Assembly: GCA_037367405.1 (NCBI GenBank)
Contig: JAZKJV010000679.1
Location: 124,001 to 188,000 of the forward strand
Source: Ottelia alismoides
Taxonomy: Eukaryota > Streptophyta > Magnoliopsida > Alismatales > Hydrocharitaceae
Length of the DNA: 64,000 bases
Direction of reading: 5' to 3'
Position numbers and translations under genes: made by a program. Positions 11,815-22,400 of this stretch are shown here, piece by piece (the first letter of the stretch is position 1; the number at the start of each line of letters is the position of its first letter). The notes under the pieces are model-generated. The model did no database searches. It worked only from the letters and a program-made list of their open reading frames with translations, and was not told the origin of the DNA.

Positions 11815-14800
11815 TTTTAAAAAGAAAAAAGGCCTCCACCGTATAGGTGTATGCCCAAAAATGTCCTCATTAATCACCAAGAAGTTACATGCATGTTAAC
11901 AAGGAAAGAACAAAAGCAAAATTTACAAGTTGCAAATTTCAGCTAGCGTCGTAACATGCATCACAACATTTTCACTGCAGATCCTGGCGAAACGCCACTC
12001 CATTTCCGGTCAGCCAAAGCGCCCAAATCATAGTCACGCAGCCCGATCTCTCTATCTCCATGACATTCCAATCCGCCCCAATGCAACCCTAGAAACTAGA
12101 CACACCATCAACACATACCACATCATTCCCAAATAGTTCCCATGCCTCCAAGGAACTCCCACATTTGAAAAAAATGTGATCTGCATCCTCTCCAAACACC
12201 GAGAGCACGCAGGGTCAGCAGCTTGAACAAATTGAGCAAACATGTCCCCAATCAACAGTCTTCCCTTATGAACAGACACATAAAAATCTTCACATGCATT
12301 CGAACTTTCCACTTCTATATCCTCCTGCAATCCGCCATGTTTGCCCCTCGGGTCAAAAATCATAGGACCCTTCAAAGTCATGTATGCCTTGCTAAAAGAA
12401 AACACTCCATCACACCAGCTCAACCAATCTCTCCCCTCAGTGGGTCCAACCACATTATTCAGCTCCGCAAGCATCACCAAAAGCACCTCCAAACACTGAT
12501 ATGAGAGTTCAGATCAAAACTGAGGGGAAAACGATTGCATATCCCAAATATTCGCCCCGAACACTCCAAATCTACAGCTAACGCCATGAAACGCAGTAAC
12601 CTCACACCCAATTCCCTGCTCTCACTCCAGTCGTCGATCCACGATCTAAATCCAGTGCCATACCCGATGACAAGCCACAAGAGGGGGTGAATCTCTGGCG
12701 TCGCACTGCAAATCCCGGGCCAAAAGTACGAAGGAGCATGCCCACGAATCCCGGGCCAAGGCAAAGACGAACCATACCATAGTTTTTTCTGATTAGATTG
12801 CACTAAGCCACTACGATCGCCTCAAATACGAGCGATCCACTTACTGAGCAAGGCCTTGTTCATCTCTACAAGCTACGCACTCCAAGATCAACATTCTCCT
12901 TCGAACGGGAAACCAACTTCCAATCCAGCAAAGGCAGCTCGTTTGACAATTCGAACGATGACCACAAGAAACGTCTCATGTTGTTCTCAAGTCTCTTCCT
13001 CACTCCCAAGGACAGGAGCCTAAATGACAGCAAAAATTTGGATCGCGGACAGAACCGAACACAACAGCACCAACCTGCCATCTATAGATAAGCAAATAAA
13101 CTTCTAACCCTCCATCCTCTGTTCCACCTTCTCGATCACCGATATCCAATCTACCAAGCGCATCTTTCCAATCAACAGTGGCACGCCAACGTAGCGCAAC
13201 GCCATTTCCCTGTGCGGTGAACGTAACCAACCAGCACATACATAAATATCTAGTTATCTACATCCTCCAAACCAAAAGGAATGAACTCTGACTTATCCTT
13301 GTTAAGTCTCAACCCAGTGACAGCATGGAATATGTCGAGGACCACCGACAAGCCTTACAACTCTCCGAACCACCTTTAGCAAAAAGGATCGTGTTAACCA
13401 CATACTAAAGAATGCGAATCGAAATCTCCTCCTTTGAGTTCCTGCAACAAAAACCTCTTGTCACCACGCGATCAATTATAACTAACAGAGCATGTCATAA
13501 AAAACAAAAAGAGGTACCATAGGGCACCTTTGACGAAACTGGCATTGCGACTGAAAGTAACCTCCCTTTGGCTTCCCATTCACAAGAACAATACAAAACG
13601 CGGTCGTGGCATACATTTCATCCATGAGATCCACATATCTGAAAAACCACATTGGAACAATGATGCTCAAAAGAATGACCAATCCACATGGTCATACAAC
13701 TTCGAGAAGTCAACCTTCCACAGAACCTCCTTAGCTTTCCTCCTCAGTCAATACGCAACAATCTAAGAAGCCAAAATCACGCAATGCGGGAGCAATCAAC
13801 CAGACAAAAAAAGTACTCTGAGCAGGCGAGATGATCGCGCTCAGAACTCCCTTAAATGGTTGGCCAAAATCTTTAACATAATCAAGTAGATGGCATTGGA
13901 AAGCGCAATCAAGCGTACTCCTCCACTCATGTGGCAACATCCTTCTTAGGAAGCAAAAAGATAAGAGATCGACTGAGCCAATAAAAATCCAAATTCCCCT
14001 CAGCAAACTCGAACACCAACCCCATCACCTCATCAACAACAAGCTCTCAGGATTCCTGAAAAAGAACACAAGGAAGCCATCCATCTTAGGGAAACCATCC
14101 GGATTCAAGCCAAAAACAGCCTCACGAACCTCTTGCATCCCAAACGGTCTCGTCAACAACTCCACGCCAAGGTCAGACAAGCAGCCCACCCCAAGCGTCA
14201 GTCACCTCAACCCACAATGAGGCAAGCGCTTGCACATGCACATGAAATAACTCGTTACTGCCCTCGTGACCTCCTCCCCATAAAACTCCTCGTCGCAAAC
14301 CTCAATCGCATGGGACCAAATCCGTCCCTCGTATTTCATTCACCACTGCATGAAAGAATCTAGTTTTCGCATCCCCCCTCAACAACTTCTGACAGGACCT
14401 CTACCTCGAATTCATGCTTCATATCATCCTCCTCAATGATCTTCTACACCACCCACGACACGCTAGCTCTTCCTCGTCCAATTCCCAATTGTCCTCCAGC
14501 AAGTCCAGCTCACCAATTCATCATGAGCATGATTCCTCAACTCACGTGTAATAAGAAAGTCCATCCTGAACACAACCAGCTTGTGTCGCATCATAGCCAG
14601 TTTCAGCGTGATTCTCAAGTCTTGATCCCTCTGCCTCCAACTCAAGCCAGAAAGTAACAACAAATCATGGAAGCCCTCCTCCAACATCCAATAGCGCTCA
14701 AAGCTCGTATCCAAAGTAAGACAATGATCCCCTATCGTTGCATGTATCCAAACACAAAGGCATGTGGTCCAATCTCGGTCTAGGAAAAGAAGTAATGGTT

Positions 14801-15787
14801 GCTAAGTTGAATATTTCATGTGCCTCAACAAATAATACAAACCGAAACACGTGAATGCGAGGAAGAACTCCCCACATCTAATTGCAACTCGGCACATCAA
14901 AAACCACCAAGTCAAGCTCCACAACCACATCAGCAAACATACCAGACCTTGGGTCATGCATCCATGTCCCATCAGGCCTATTCTCCGCATACAACATGAC
15001 ACTGAAGTCACTGCTCACAAGCCAAGCCAACTCTGGAAACTCGAAGCTAATACCTTGCAATTCCTCCCACAAAATCGCATTCAGAGAGGTCCCCCAATGC
15101 CATACATCGAGGTCACGGCAAAGTGCGACCGATCCCTCTAACTAACTAGAGAAACCGACATCGAATGAACCACAATGACTTCATCCACCGGGTCAAAAAG
15201 ATCTCTGTTCCAGGTAATAACAATTCCCTACGAACTACGGATTGTCAATAGACTCAATACTTCTCTGAATTCGTTGAGATGATGTCCAGCAATGGAACTT
15301 CATCTCATAGACTCCTATTATTCAATCTTAATCACCTGCAAGCAAGCCAAATCCACCTTTTACACAACCCACATGAAGCCAACCATGCACCGCTTCTTTG
15401 GTTGGCCTAGCCTTCACACATTCCAAGATAGGAGCTTCATTGGGAACCCGTAGGGACTCCCCCCCCCCCACCCCCACTTGAAGTTCCACTCTTTATGCTA
15501 CCACCAGTTCGAATAACTTCTCTATCTCGCTCCTAGCTACAATTACGAAGGCATCGTGTCTCAACCTCTCTTCCTCATAACTAACATTGGCCTCCTACAC
15601 CACTACTCCTATAGATATGCCTCCTCCTTGATAACAAGAAGCCCTTTTTCTATCCTTTGACCACTAGCTTTGAATCTTCCAAAGCCTCCACTTCGCGTTC
15701 GAGATGCCTCGTCTCCCACTCTTAAGTATCTGCCCGATGACGCTTTCGTGAGAAGAACATCAATTGTTGCCCAGCACCTTGAGTTTC
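11815..15787 (-). mobile_element. Long decayed LINE, main part
   Basis: On the minus strand the order is that of a full LINE. An endonuclease region lies near 14880-15072 (WLVSSDFSVMLYAENRPDG, where SSDFS replaces GGDFN). RT pieces are at 13731-14006 (GVLSAIISPAQSTFF) and 13482-13682 (IVLVNGKPKGGYFQ). The zf-RVT tail is at 12052-12492 (DMFAQFVQAADPACSRCLE, then WYVLMVCLVSR). The 3' end near 11820-11880 shares sequence with the end of the LINE at 400-3440. Many frameshifts and stops make it non-functional. The element is split by the LTR retrotransposon at 15788-18409 and resumes at 18410. Confidence 0.75.
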
Positions 15788-16257
15788 TGATGCAAAATGG
15801 ATTTCGGCGTCGACGATAAAAATAAAAATATTTGTGAGGTGGAATTTCGGTGGAGAAAGAGAGGGGTTGAGAAGAAGAAACTCGTCGGGAACGAGGGGTT
15901 GAGGGAGAAGAAGCGCGAAGACCGCGAGGGGAAGAGAGAAGATAGAGGAGATAGAGAATAATTCTCAATTAATTATCAAACTGAACTATTTAAAACAATG
16001 GACCACCATCCATGTATATAGGAGGGATGGGATTACAAAAATAGTAAACTAATTTAAATTGACAACCAATTTATCCTAAAATGACTCTAACTAATTAACC
16101 GACTAATTTAAAAATCAAATCTATAACTAATTATTGGAGATCACAGGCGATCTCGATTTTATTTAATTAAAGACACGACAACTTAAATAAACGTAAATAA
16201 AATTGACCAATAACATTAGATAAATTAGACCCTATACGTTGGATCCACGCTACATCA
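15788..16257 (-). repeat. LTR (left; 3' LTR in element polarity)
   Basis: Runs from TGATGCAAAATGGATTTCGG to GCTACATCA. The minus-strand TATA region present in the other LTR is altered here (TGTATATAGG on the plus strand). Confidence 0.9.
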
Positions 16258-16270
16258 ACTCTCCTCTGCT

Positions 16271-16519
16271 TTAAAAATTCGTCTCCCGACAAATTGCTGG
16301 ATCGGCAGGCTTGGAGGTCGAATCTGCGTGCTCAATCATCTTCTGGAAGAATTGGTGTGGGGCGAATGGCGGAATCCATACGCGGGCGTGGGTGACGCGG
16401 CCTTCGTGGTTGAAGAACATGTGTGGCGCGAACGGCGACGTCTTCTTGATAGTTGTCTTCTCCTTGTGATGTTCGAAGAATTGATGAGGCATGAACAACA
16501 TGGCCTTTGGAGAATCCAT
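16271..16519 (-). CDS. Short ORF with PHxFF repeats, carried by the LTR element
   Basis: This minus-strand ORF of 82 codons starts MDSPKAMLFMPHQFFEHH and ends PAICRETNF. The motif PHQFF/PHMFF occurs three times at an exact spacing of 22 residues (MPHQFF, FAPHMFF, FAPHQFF). About 65-75 bp upstream on the same strand is CTATATAAGG (about 16584-16593), a good TATA box, so the ORF looks like the start of a host gene captured with its promoter. The same frame stays open upstream into the proline-rich region, so a longer product of 367 codons (from 17374) is formally possible. I do not recognise the family. An overlapping frame from 16577 is also open for 81 codons. Confidence 0.35.
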   Translation of the reverse strand: MDSPKAMLFMPHQFFEHHKEKTTIKKTSPFAPHMFFNHEGRVTHARVWIPPFAPHQFFQKMIEHADSTSKPADPAICRETNF

Positions 16520-16859
16520 AGTGAAGCGATGACACAAGAAGAGGAGGGGAGGAGATGTGTCCAAGGAATGAAGCCATGGGGTCCTTATATAGGGGAAACC
16601 CAAGGCCTTAGTCCTATTTGGATAAGGAGGATCCCCATATTTCTGATTTGCAGCCTTCTTTTTTAAATATTTTTGCCACCGGAGGCTTGGGCGCAATTTT
16701 CGTACCCCTTCATTACAACTTATTTTGTGAGAGGAGCCTTTGAACCTTCCCTTTGAATAAAAACCTTTGTTTGGGGGGGGGGGGGGGAGTTCGTGTAATT
16801 TTTCCAAAATATCCCTTCCCTCAATTGAGGGGATTCGGTGGGAGGGACTTCCGCAACCC

Positions 16860-17560
16860 TCGTTAGGGTTCCATGCCTCCCTGATAAAAGGCGGCGGCTG
16901 GACTGGTGTGGGTGGTTGTTGCACCGTTAAGGGGGAGGAAAGGCGCGGGTTTGGCAAAGCCCGAGGGGATGGTGGCGGGTTTGGCAAGGTGCAGTTGAGA
17001 GGAAGGGAGGGGCGCGATGGTGAGGGAGGGTGTTCGCAGTGGTGGCGGCGCCGCGGGGAGGCGGGGGCGAGGCGTTGGGTGCGCGGTGGAGTGGTGGGCT
17101 CGCGCTGGAGCGGGTGAGGGCGAGGGCAGGGCGCGGTGCGCGCGAGAGGGTTGGAAGGAGGTGGCGGAGTGGGTTGGAGCCGGGAGGAAGCGGGGGCGCA
17201 GGCGGGAGGGGTGGGCTGCTGGTGTGCGGGAGATTGGCGCGGGGTTGTGGATGGCGAAGGCGGGGCTGGGTGGGTCGGACCTGGGTGGTGAGGCGTGGGT
17301 GGGGAGTAGGGAGGACGGCGAGGGCGAGGCAAGGTCGCGGGGGTGGCGGCAGCGGGGGTTGGGCGGGGCGGCAACGGGGGTGGGGGGGCGACCGTGATGA
17401 TGCGACGGGAAAGGGAGGGGTCGGGAGAGGGGTTGGGGGTAGGATCGGGGCCGCCGGGGTTGTGAGAAGGGGGCCCGATGGTGCGGGATTGCCACTGTTG
17501 GGCTGCAGCGTGGCTGGAGTTGACATCGGGAACGTTATCGGCACTGGGGTTTGATCTGAA
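16860..17560 (-). other. GC-rich proline-rich cargo of the LTR element
   Basis: This 700-bp stretch is very rich in G on the plus strand and contrasts sharply with the AT-rich LTRs. All three minus-strand frames are open over long distances and give Pro/Ala/Ser/His-rich low-complexity peptides, so openness here is a composition effect. Between it and the primer site (17560-17930) the minus strand encodes an acidic segment (EFEDDNLVVNDEQLAVHEEH) and, next to the primer site, an ATG with MASRSSSRSGDPSRRSHGKS. These could be the remains of a gag-like leader ORF. Confidence 0.4.
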
Positions 17561-17930
17561 ACATCCGGAACAGCAATCGTTTCGTCGGTTTTTTCTTCCG
17601 GAATGGTCTGAACAGCGGCATGTTCTTCGTGGACAGCGAGCTGTTCGTCGTTGACGACGAGATTATCGTCTTCAAATTCGGGTTCGGTGCTTGGAGACTT
17701 CGATTTGGCGGCATTTTCCTCAAGTTAGCGTGTTATCTCAAGATTCTCAACATTCAATGTATCTCGCATCTGGGATGCTACAACTTGCATATCGGCACAA
17801 ATTTGACTCATATTTGATAATTTTGTCTAACCTTGGCACGCCATGTACGGTCATTGGAGCGGAATCCGTTGGATTTTCCGTGCGAACGTCTGGACGGATC
17901 GCCAGATCGTGAGGACGATCTAGATGCCAT

Positions 17931-17942
17931 GCTCTGATACCA
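17931..17942 (-). promoter_or_regulatory. Primer-binding site, initiator tRNA-Met type
   Basis: The minus strand reads TGGTATCAGAGC two bases inside the right LTR, complementary to the 3' end of plant initiator tRNA-Met. It fixes the polarity of the element. Confidence 0.85.
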
Positions 17943-17944
17943 AT

Positions 17945-18409
17945 TGATGCAAAACGGATTTCGGCGTCGACGATAAAAATAAAAATATTTTTGAGGTGGA
18001 ATTTTGGTGGAGAAAGAGAGGGGTTGAGAAGAAGAAACTCGTCGGGAACGAGGGGTTGAGGGAGAAGAAGCGCGAAGACCGCGAGGGGAAGAGAGAGGAG
18101 ATAGAGAATAATTCTCAATTAATTATCAAACTGAACTGTTTAAAACAATGGACCACCATCCCTTTATATAGGAGGGATGGGATTACAAAAGTAGTAAACT
18201 AATTTAAATTGACAACCAATTTATCCTAAAATGACTCTAACTAATTAACCGACTAATTTAAAAATCAAATCTATAACTAATTATTGGAGATTACAGGCGA
18301 TCTCGATTTTATTTAATTAAAGACACGACAACTTAAATAAACGTAAATAAAATTGACCAATAAAATTAGATAAATATTGGACCCTATCCGTTGGATCCAC
18401 GCTGCATCA
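17945..18409 (-). repeat. LTR (right; 5' LTR in element polarity)
   Basis: Runs from TGATGCAAAACGGATTTCGG to GCTGCATCA. On the minus strand it contains CTATATAAAGG, a plausible TATA box for element transcription toward the interior. Confidence 0.9.
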
Positions 18410-18730
18410 GCTTCCCTATGTAGAGGTGACTCATTCTGGACATGCTCGTTCGACCTCTTACGCTCGATACATGCCCTCGCATTCGCACGGCGAGCCTTTG
18501 CCGTCCCCCTCTTCAGAACAACCACTCTTAGACCGGGCTCGAAGCCCCTCACCCATCACCATCGAAATCTCCATCGCCCACCTTCCCATACCCTGCAGCT
18601 TCTCCCACCGGCACTGGACCTCCCAGATAAAAGCCCCCCATCCAACCGAGAGGTTGTTGTCCCAAGATTAGAAGCGACAAAAGCTCCTGAAAGAACAACC
18701 AGCACCGCCAACCAAGGTTCAGAAATGCGG
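18410..18730 (-). mobile_element. 5' continuation of the interrupted LINE
   Basis: The sequence resumes directly after the LTR element, and the minus strand keeps the same GC-richer, serine/glycine-rich character expected of the LINE first ORF. The 5' end is not defined; AT-rich CATATG words begin near 18720. Confidence 0.45.
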
Positions 18731-18856
18731 TCAATGTGGATGCATATGCCACCGCATATATGTATGTGGACAGTGGACACCCCTCCAAACTGTATATGAC
18801 ATATGCGGTCATATATGGCCCAAACACCTATACATGTTGCATAAACGACATATACA

Positions 18857-19203
18857 AGGCTTTTTGCGGACTCTCTGAGGACAAACAAAGATAGGGCGCG
18901 CGGGGAATTCGTAGGTCTTTTTGCGTGCATTTGGGCGATTTGGCTGGGGCGTAACTCTACGATCTTTAGGGGACAAAGGTTCTACAAGGAGAATGTTCTG
19001 ACCCATACAGCTCTGCGTTCCCGTGATTGGTCGTTGATGTAGCTCGCTTCTTTTGCTTTTGTTGGGATCTCCTCGATCCCCTTCTTCTTTTCAACCTTCC
19101 TTCTGTCCCGTTGTACCTCTCTCTCTTTTGTTCTACGCTTTTTTAATAAAATTTTTGGGGCGAGCACCGTGCCGTGCCTCCCCCGAACTATTGGACTTCA
19201 AAA
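18857..19203 (+). mobile_element. Short 5'-truncated LINE with target-site duplication
   Basis: This 347-bp insertion is flanked by a perfect 14-bp direct repeat, AAACGACATATACA, at 18843-18856 and 19204-19217, and ends in an A-run. It encodes only the last residues of a LINE ORF2 (AIWLGRNSTIFRGQRFYKEN, then a stop near 19039) and the 3' UTR. The protein tail matches the end of the LINE at 6864-9211, so both belong to one family that has been active relatively recently. Confidence 0.9.
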
Positions 19204-19217
19204 AAACGACATATACA

Positions 19218-20380
19218 GCCGCTTATGCAGCTGGCTAGGCGTTCCAGGATCCATTTACGAAGGATCCAATTAGTCCCAAATTTTGAAACTCCCTCCCTTC
19301 TTTTGAAACCCCACTCAAGAAAAAGAAACCATCCATGTCCGTTTCCAAAACCCCCGAAACCTAGCTCTAATATCGCCCTTTGCCTCCAACCTAGCCATCG
19401 CATCACTGCACAATGTCACAACATTGCCTCTGTAGGACCTGCACACCATCGCGCCACCACCCAGGTCACTGCTCTGCGACACAGCAAGACTTGTGGCTCC
19501 ACCTGTGCGCCGCCAACCTGTAGCTTCTCCTCTACGCCACTGACATATAGCTTCTCATGTATACCAATGTAAGATCTGTGGTTGTATCTTCTCTTGTGCA
19601 TAGTCGCAAGACCTGTAGCTACTCCTCCGCCCTTGCGTGGTCACCTTAGTGCCTCTTTCTCCTCTACTCTAAGTATTTCTTCAATTTTTTACCACTATAA
19701 GTTATGAATACCATTCTGGTTCATGCTCTTTTAGATAAAAAAATTATTTTAGAATGTGATTCGGTAGATATCTAAAGCACATACAAAATGACTTGGATTT
19801 ATTTAATTAAATGTATTCAGTTAAATTGAATTGGATTCTGAATAGGAAAAAATATAATTAATAAGCTATTAAAATTACAGTGATGCAGGCTGATTTGATG
19901 CCCTATTTTGTTTGCCTCATTTCATTCCATAAATTGGTGCCCCTGATTTGATATCCTATTTTTTAGCTCATACTAACATGCTTCTTTGTATGCTTGAATT
20001 TTTTAAATATTTGCATACAATCATGCCATCAAGAATTATAATTATCTTATGGAGGCTATTAACTACCATGTTGATTCCATATTTTCACAATGCAACCTTC
20101 ATCATCTATTTGCATATTTCTTCCGATATTTGTTGTTCTTACAATTCCATGATAATTTGAATTTTTGTTCTTTCGAGAGCCTTTTTGGTTAAAAAGTGGA
20201 GTGTTGGGACGTGTGGTTTTGTTACTTTTGTAATCAAATTATCCACTTGGATATTTGGATTACATTTTATATTTTCAATCTTTAATGACACATCTTTTGT
20301 GTCATATGTAGGTGATTTGTTATCATGATTAAATATATTTATTTATATTTTAAATTAAAATAACGCAAACCACATAATCC
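19218..20380. other. Intergenic, no gene recognised
   Basis: A short C-rich stretch (19260-19660) with small meaningless ORFs is followed by AT-rich DNA. I see no exon, RNA gene or bounded element here. Confidence 0.4.
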
Positions 20381-20399
20381 TCATGTAATTCTGCATATA

Positions 20400-22400
20400 C
20401 TTACGCACATTCGCTTACTTGCGCTGAGTCGCATGACTGAACGAATACTGCATTCCGACTTTCTAAACATTGCCAACGACGAAATCCTGACAATGGAGCT
20501 TGGAGCACTTCCCAAGTCATGCAGCAGATGCCCCACCAAAGCAAGAGCAAAGGAGGTCAAAACTGAGTCAAAATAAAGATACATGTACGAGAATTTGATG
20601 CCCATAACATGGTCCGGACTCGGTTCCAAAACCAGTCATTGAACCACATTTGAGTAAGTGATAACTTGACTTGAAAGAGCAGGAGTGTCCGCATACGATA
20701 TCGGATTGCATGCACAACTCGAACCCGAAGCCACATTGGAGGATCCAACCAGAAAAACATCCAAAAAGATCCCCGCACCGCTAGAGTTTCAATCGAGAAG
20801 TTCGAATGTTTCAACTTCACCATTCAAAAATCTCGCAATGCCTGGTATTCCTTCCACAATCACCGACCCTCAAACTTCCCCGACAATCGTTGGATGCATC
20901 GTCGTCGCACCACCACGCTCCTGATGACCAACTCCCTGAGGCTGCTCTTCCAACCCCATGAGCCAAAGTGAGACCATTCTCATGTCGATCATCAATGTTG
21001 CGAAAAAGGAGGCAGTGGTATGGTTTCTCGAACAAAAATCACCACCTCCGAGCCTTCACTCGACCGTATACCGGAACAGCACGTCCCTGCGACCTCTCCA
21101 ATGTGCCCTAGAACACCCCTGAAGAACCTCCACCTTTTGATACCTCAAGGGAACTCCTGACACCTTCATCTTCAACAATGAGTCGTCGCTTGTCAAACCT
21201 CCATCCAAAAACGATGGCCTCCGCCACATAGTCTTACCCCCCGGCTCCAATAACAGGCTAGCCTCTAGAGCACCTCTAAGCGCCTCCTTCACTCCATCGG
21301 AAGACAAGCCCCTCTCGCAATAGAATCTACTCTCCCTCACCACTCCCACCCTTCCCCTAAACCTCCATAACTCCTCAATCGCCCCTTCTCCCACCACGAG
21401 CCCATCCAGAGGAAGTTCCATTGCGACAACCTTCGAAAGGCGCATCAACAAAACACCCATCTCCGCATCTGGGGAGATCACAAGTGAAGGCTCCAGCACC
21501 ACAGGCGTCTCAAGAGCCTGAGCAATATTCTTCGACCAAGACCCCCTCGTCGAGCATTTCCTCCATCAATGATCCGAGCAACTGCATCAGAAGCACAATA
21601 GACCAGGAGTCGAGCAACCCTTGGATAGGTGGTCACTTGCACCATAACGGTAGCACAATGAGCCACCCCTGATCTAGCCTTCTGAGGTCGATTCCGCCTC
21701 TTCAGAGAGCTCCAACACTCATCCCTCGCCAACTCCATCTCGATATCCTCCTGCCTCTCTCTGTTACCCGATCGAACATCCCCCCATGACGGTGGCCCTT
21801 CGATCACCAATATCAATATTCTTCTCTCCGCCACTCTCGCTCTCGTTTCCGCTCTCCATCTTGCACACACATCAACCAAAAATTTATTAGTCTGTAAATG
21901 CCTTTGCATCCATACCCCTACCCCCTTCATGAAGAAAAGAGTGGTATTTGTGTATTGTAAGATAGTAAGACTGGAACAAAGCGCTTGATAGTGAATCATC
22001 TAAGGACACCGTTCAACATAGATAACTTAGATACAATGTGCAATGCATCAACTCCAATCACGAAAAGCAGAGGAAAAGCTGAGGTGTCAAGGGACACCCT
22101 ATCTAACTCCATGTTATGGGTGAATGATAGAGAACAATGAAATTATTCACTTGAGTGTCTCATTTTGGGATTACACCCGCTTTTGACGAAAAAATACATA
22201 ATGATGAGGTAGCAATACATCTCTTTGTGCAAGTTAGTCAAAGCTTTCATATCCCATCTTGCGCAGCAAGCTTCACAAGAGATTAAAATCAACAATGACA
22301 TGTGTTTTTATAAAGTCCTTCCGAATTAGTCTAGATACATTCATCTCTTTCCAATCTACAACCATCACTGAGGTCATTACCACATAATCGATCATACACC
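20400..22400 (-). mobile_element. Decayed LINE, first ORF and RT remnants
   Basis: On the minus strand 21056-21502 is an open stretch (LDGLVVGEGAIEELWRFRGR) in GC-richer DNA that resembles a LINE ORF1. Near 21980-22130 a broken RT can be followed as FPLLFVIGVDALHIVSKLSM, the usual CPLSPxLFxIxxxAL block, and near 22200-22330 are further RT-like fragments. Order and orientation suggest more than one fragment or an internal rearrangement. Assignment is by motif only. Confidence 0.45.

Larger units (their letters stand above)
15788..18409 (-). mobile_element. Non-autonomous LTR retrotransposon with unusual cargo
   Basis: Two direct LTRs of about 470 bp bound the element, differing at only about a dozen positions plus one 8-bp gap. 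Both start TGATGCA and end (C/G)ATCA. Element polarity is minus: next to the right LTR the minus strand reads TGGTATCAGAGC (17942-17931), the initiator tRNA-Met primer site, and next to the left LTR it reads AAAGCAGAGGAGAG, a polypurine tract. Flanks GTTTC (15783-15787) and GCTTC (18410-18414) are a 5-bp target duplication with one mismatch. No protease, integrase or RT is present in the 1.7-kb interior, which instead holds a short acidic or gag-like stretch, a GC-rich proline-rich stretch, and an apparent promoter plus small ORF. It is inserted in the LINE on both sides. Confidence 0.85.

Noticed and set aside
16770..16790. Run of about 15 G as a G-quadruplex regulatory site.
   Set aside because: Homopolymer runs here, and the C-runs near 15465 and 32250, are more likely slippage tracts; no functional context supports a regulatory call.
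16863..17554. Long overlapping open frames on both strands (up to 367 codons).
   Set aside because: All frames stay open because the sequence is extremely GC-rich and low in complexity; products are Pro/Ala or Gly/Arg repeats. Only the end of one frame, with the PHxFF repeats, was kept as a tentative CDS.
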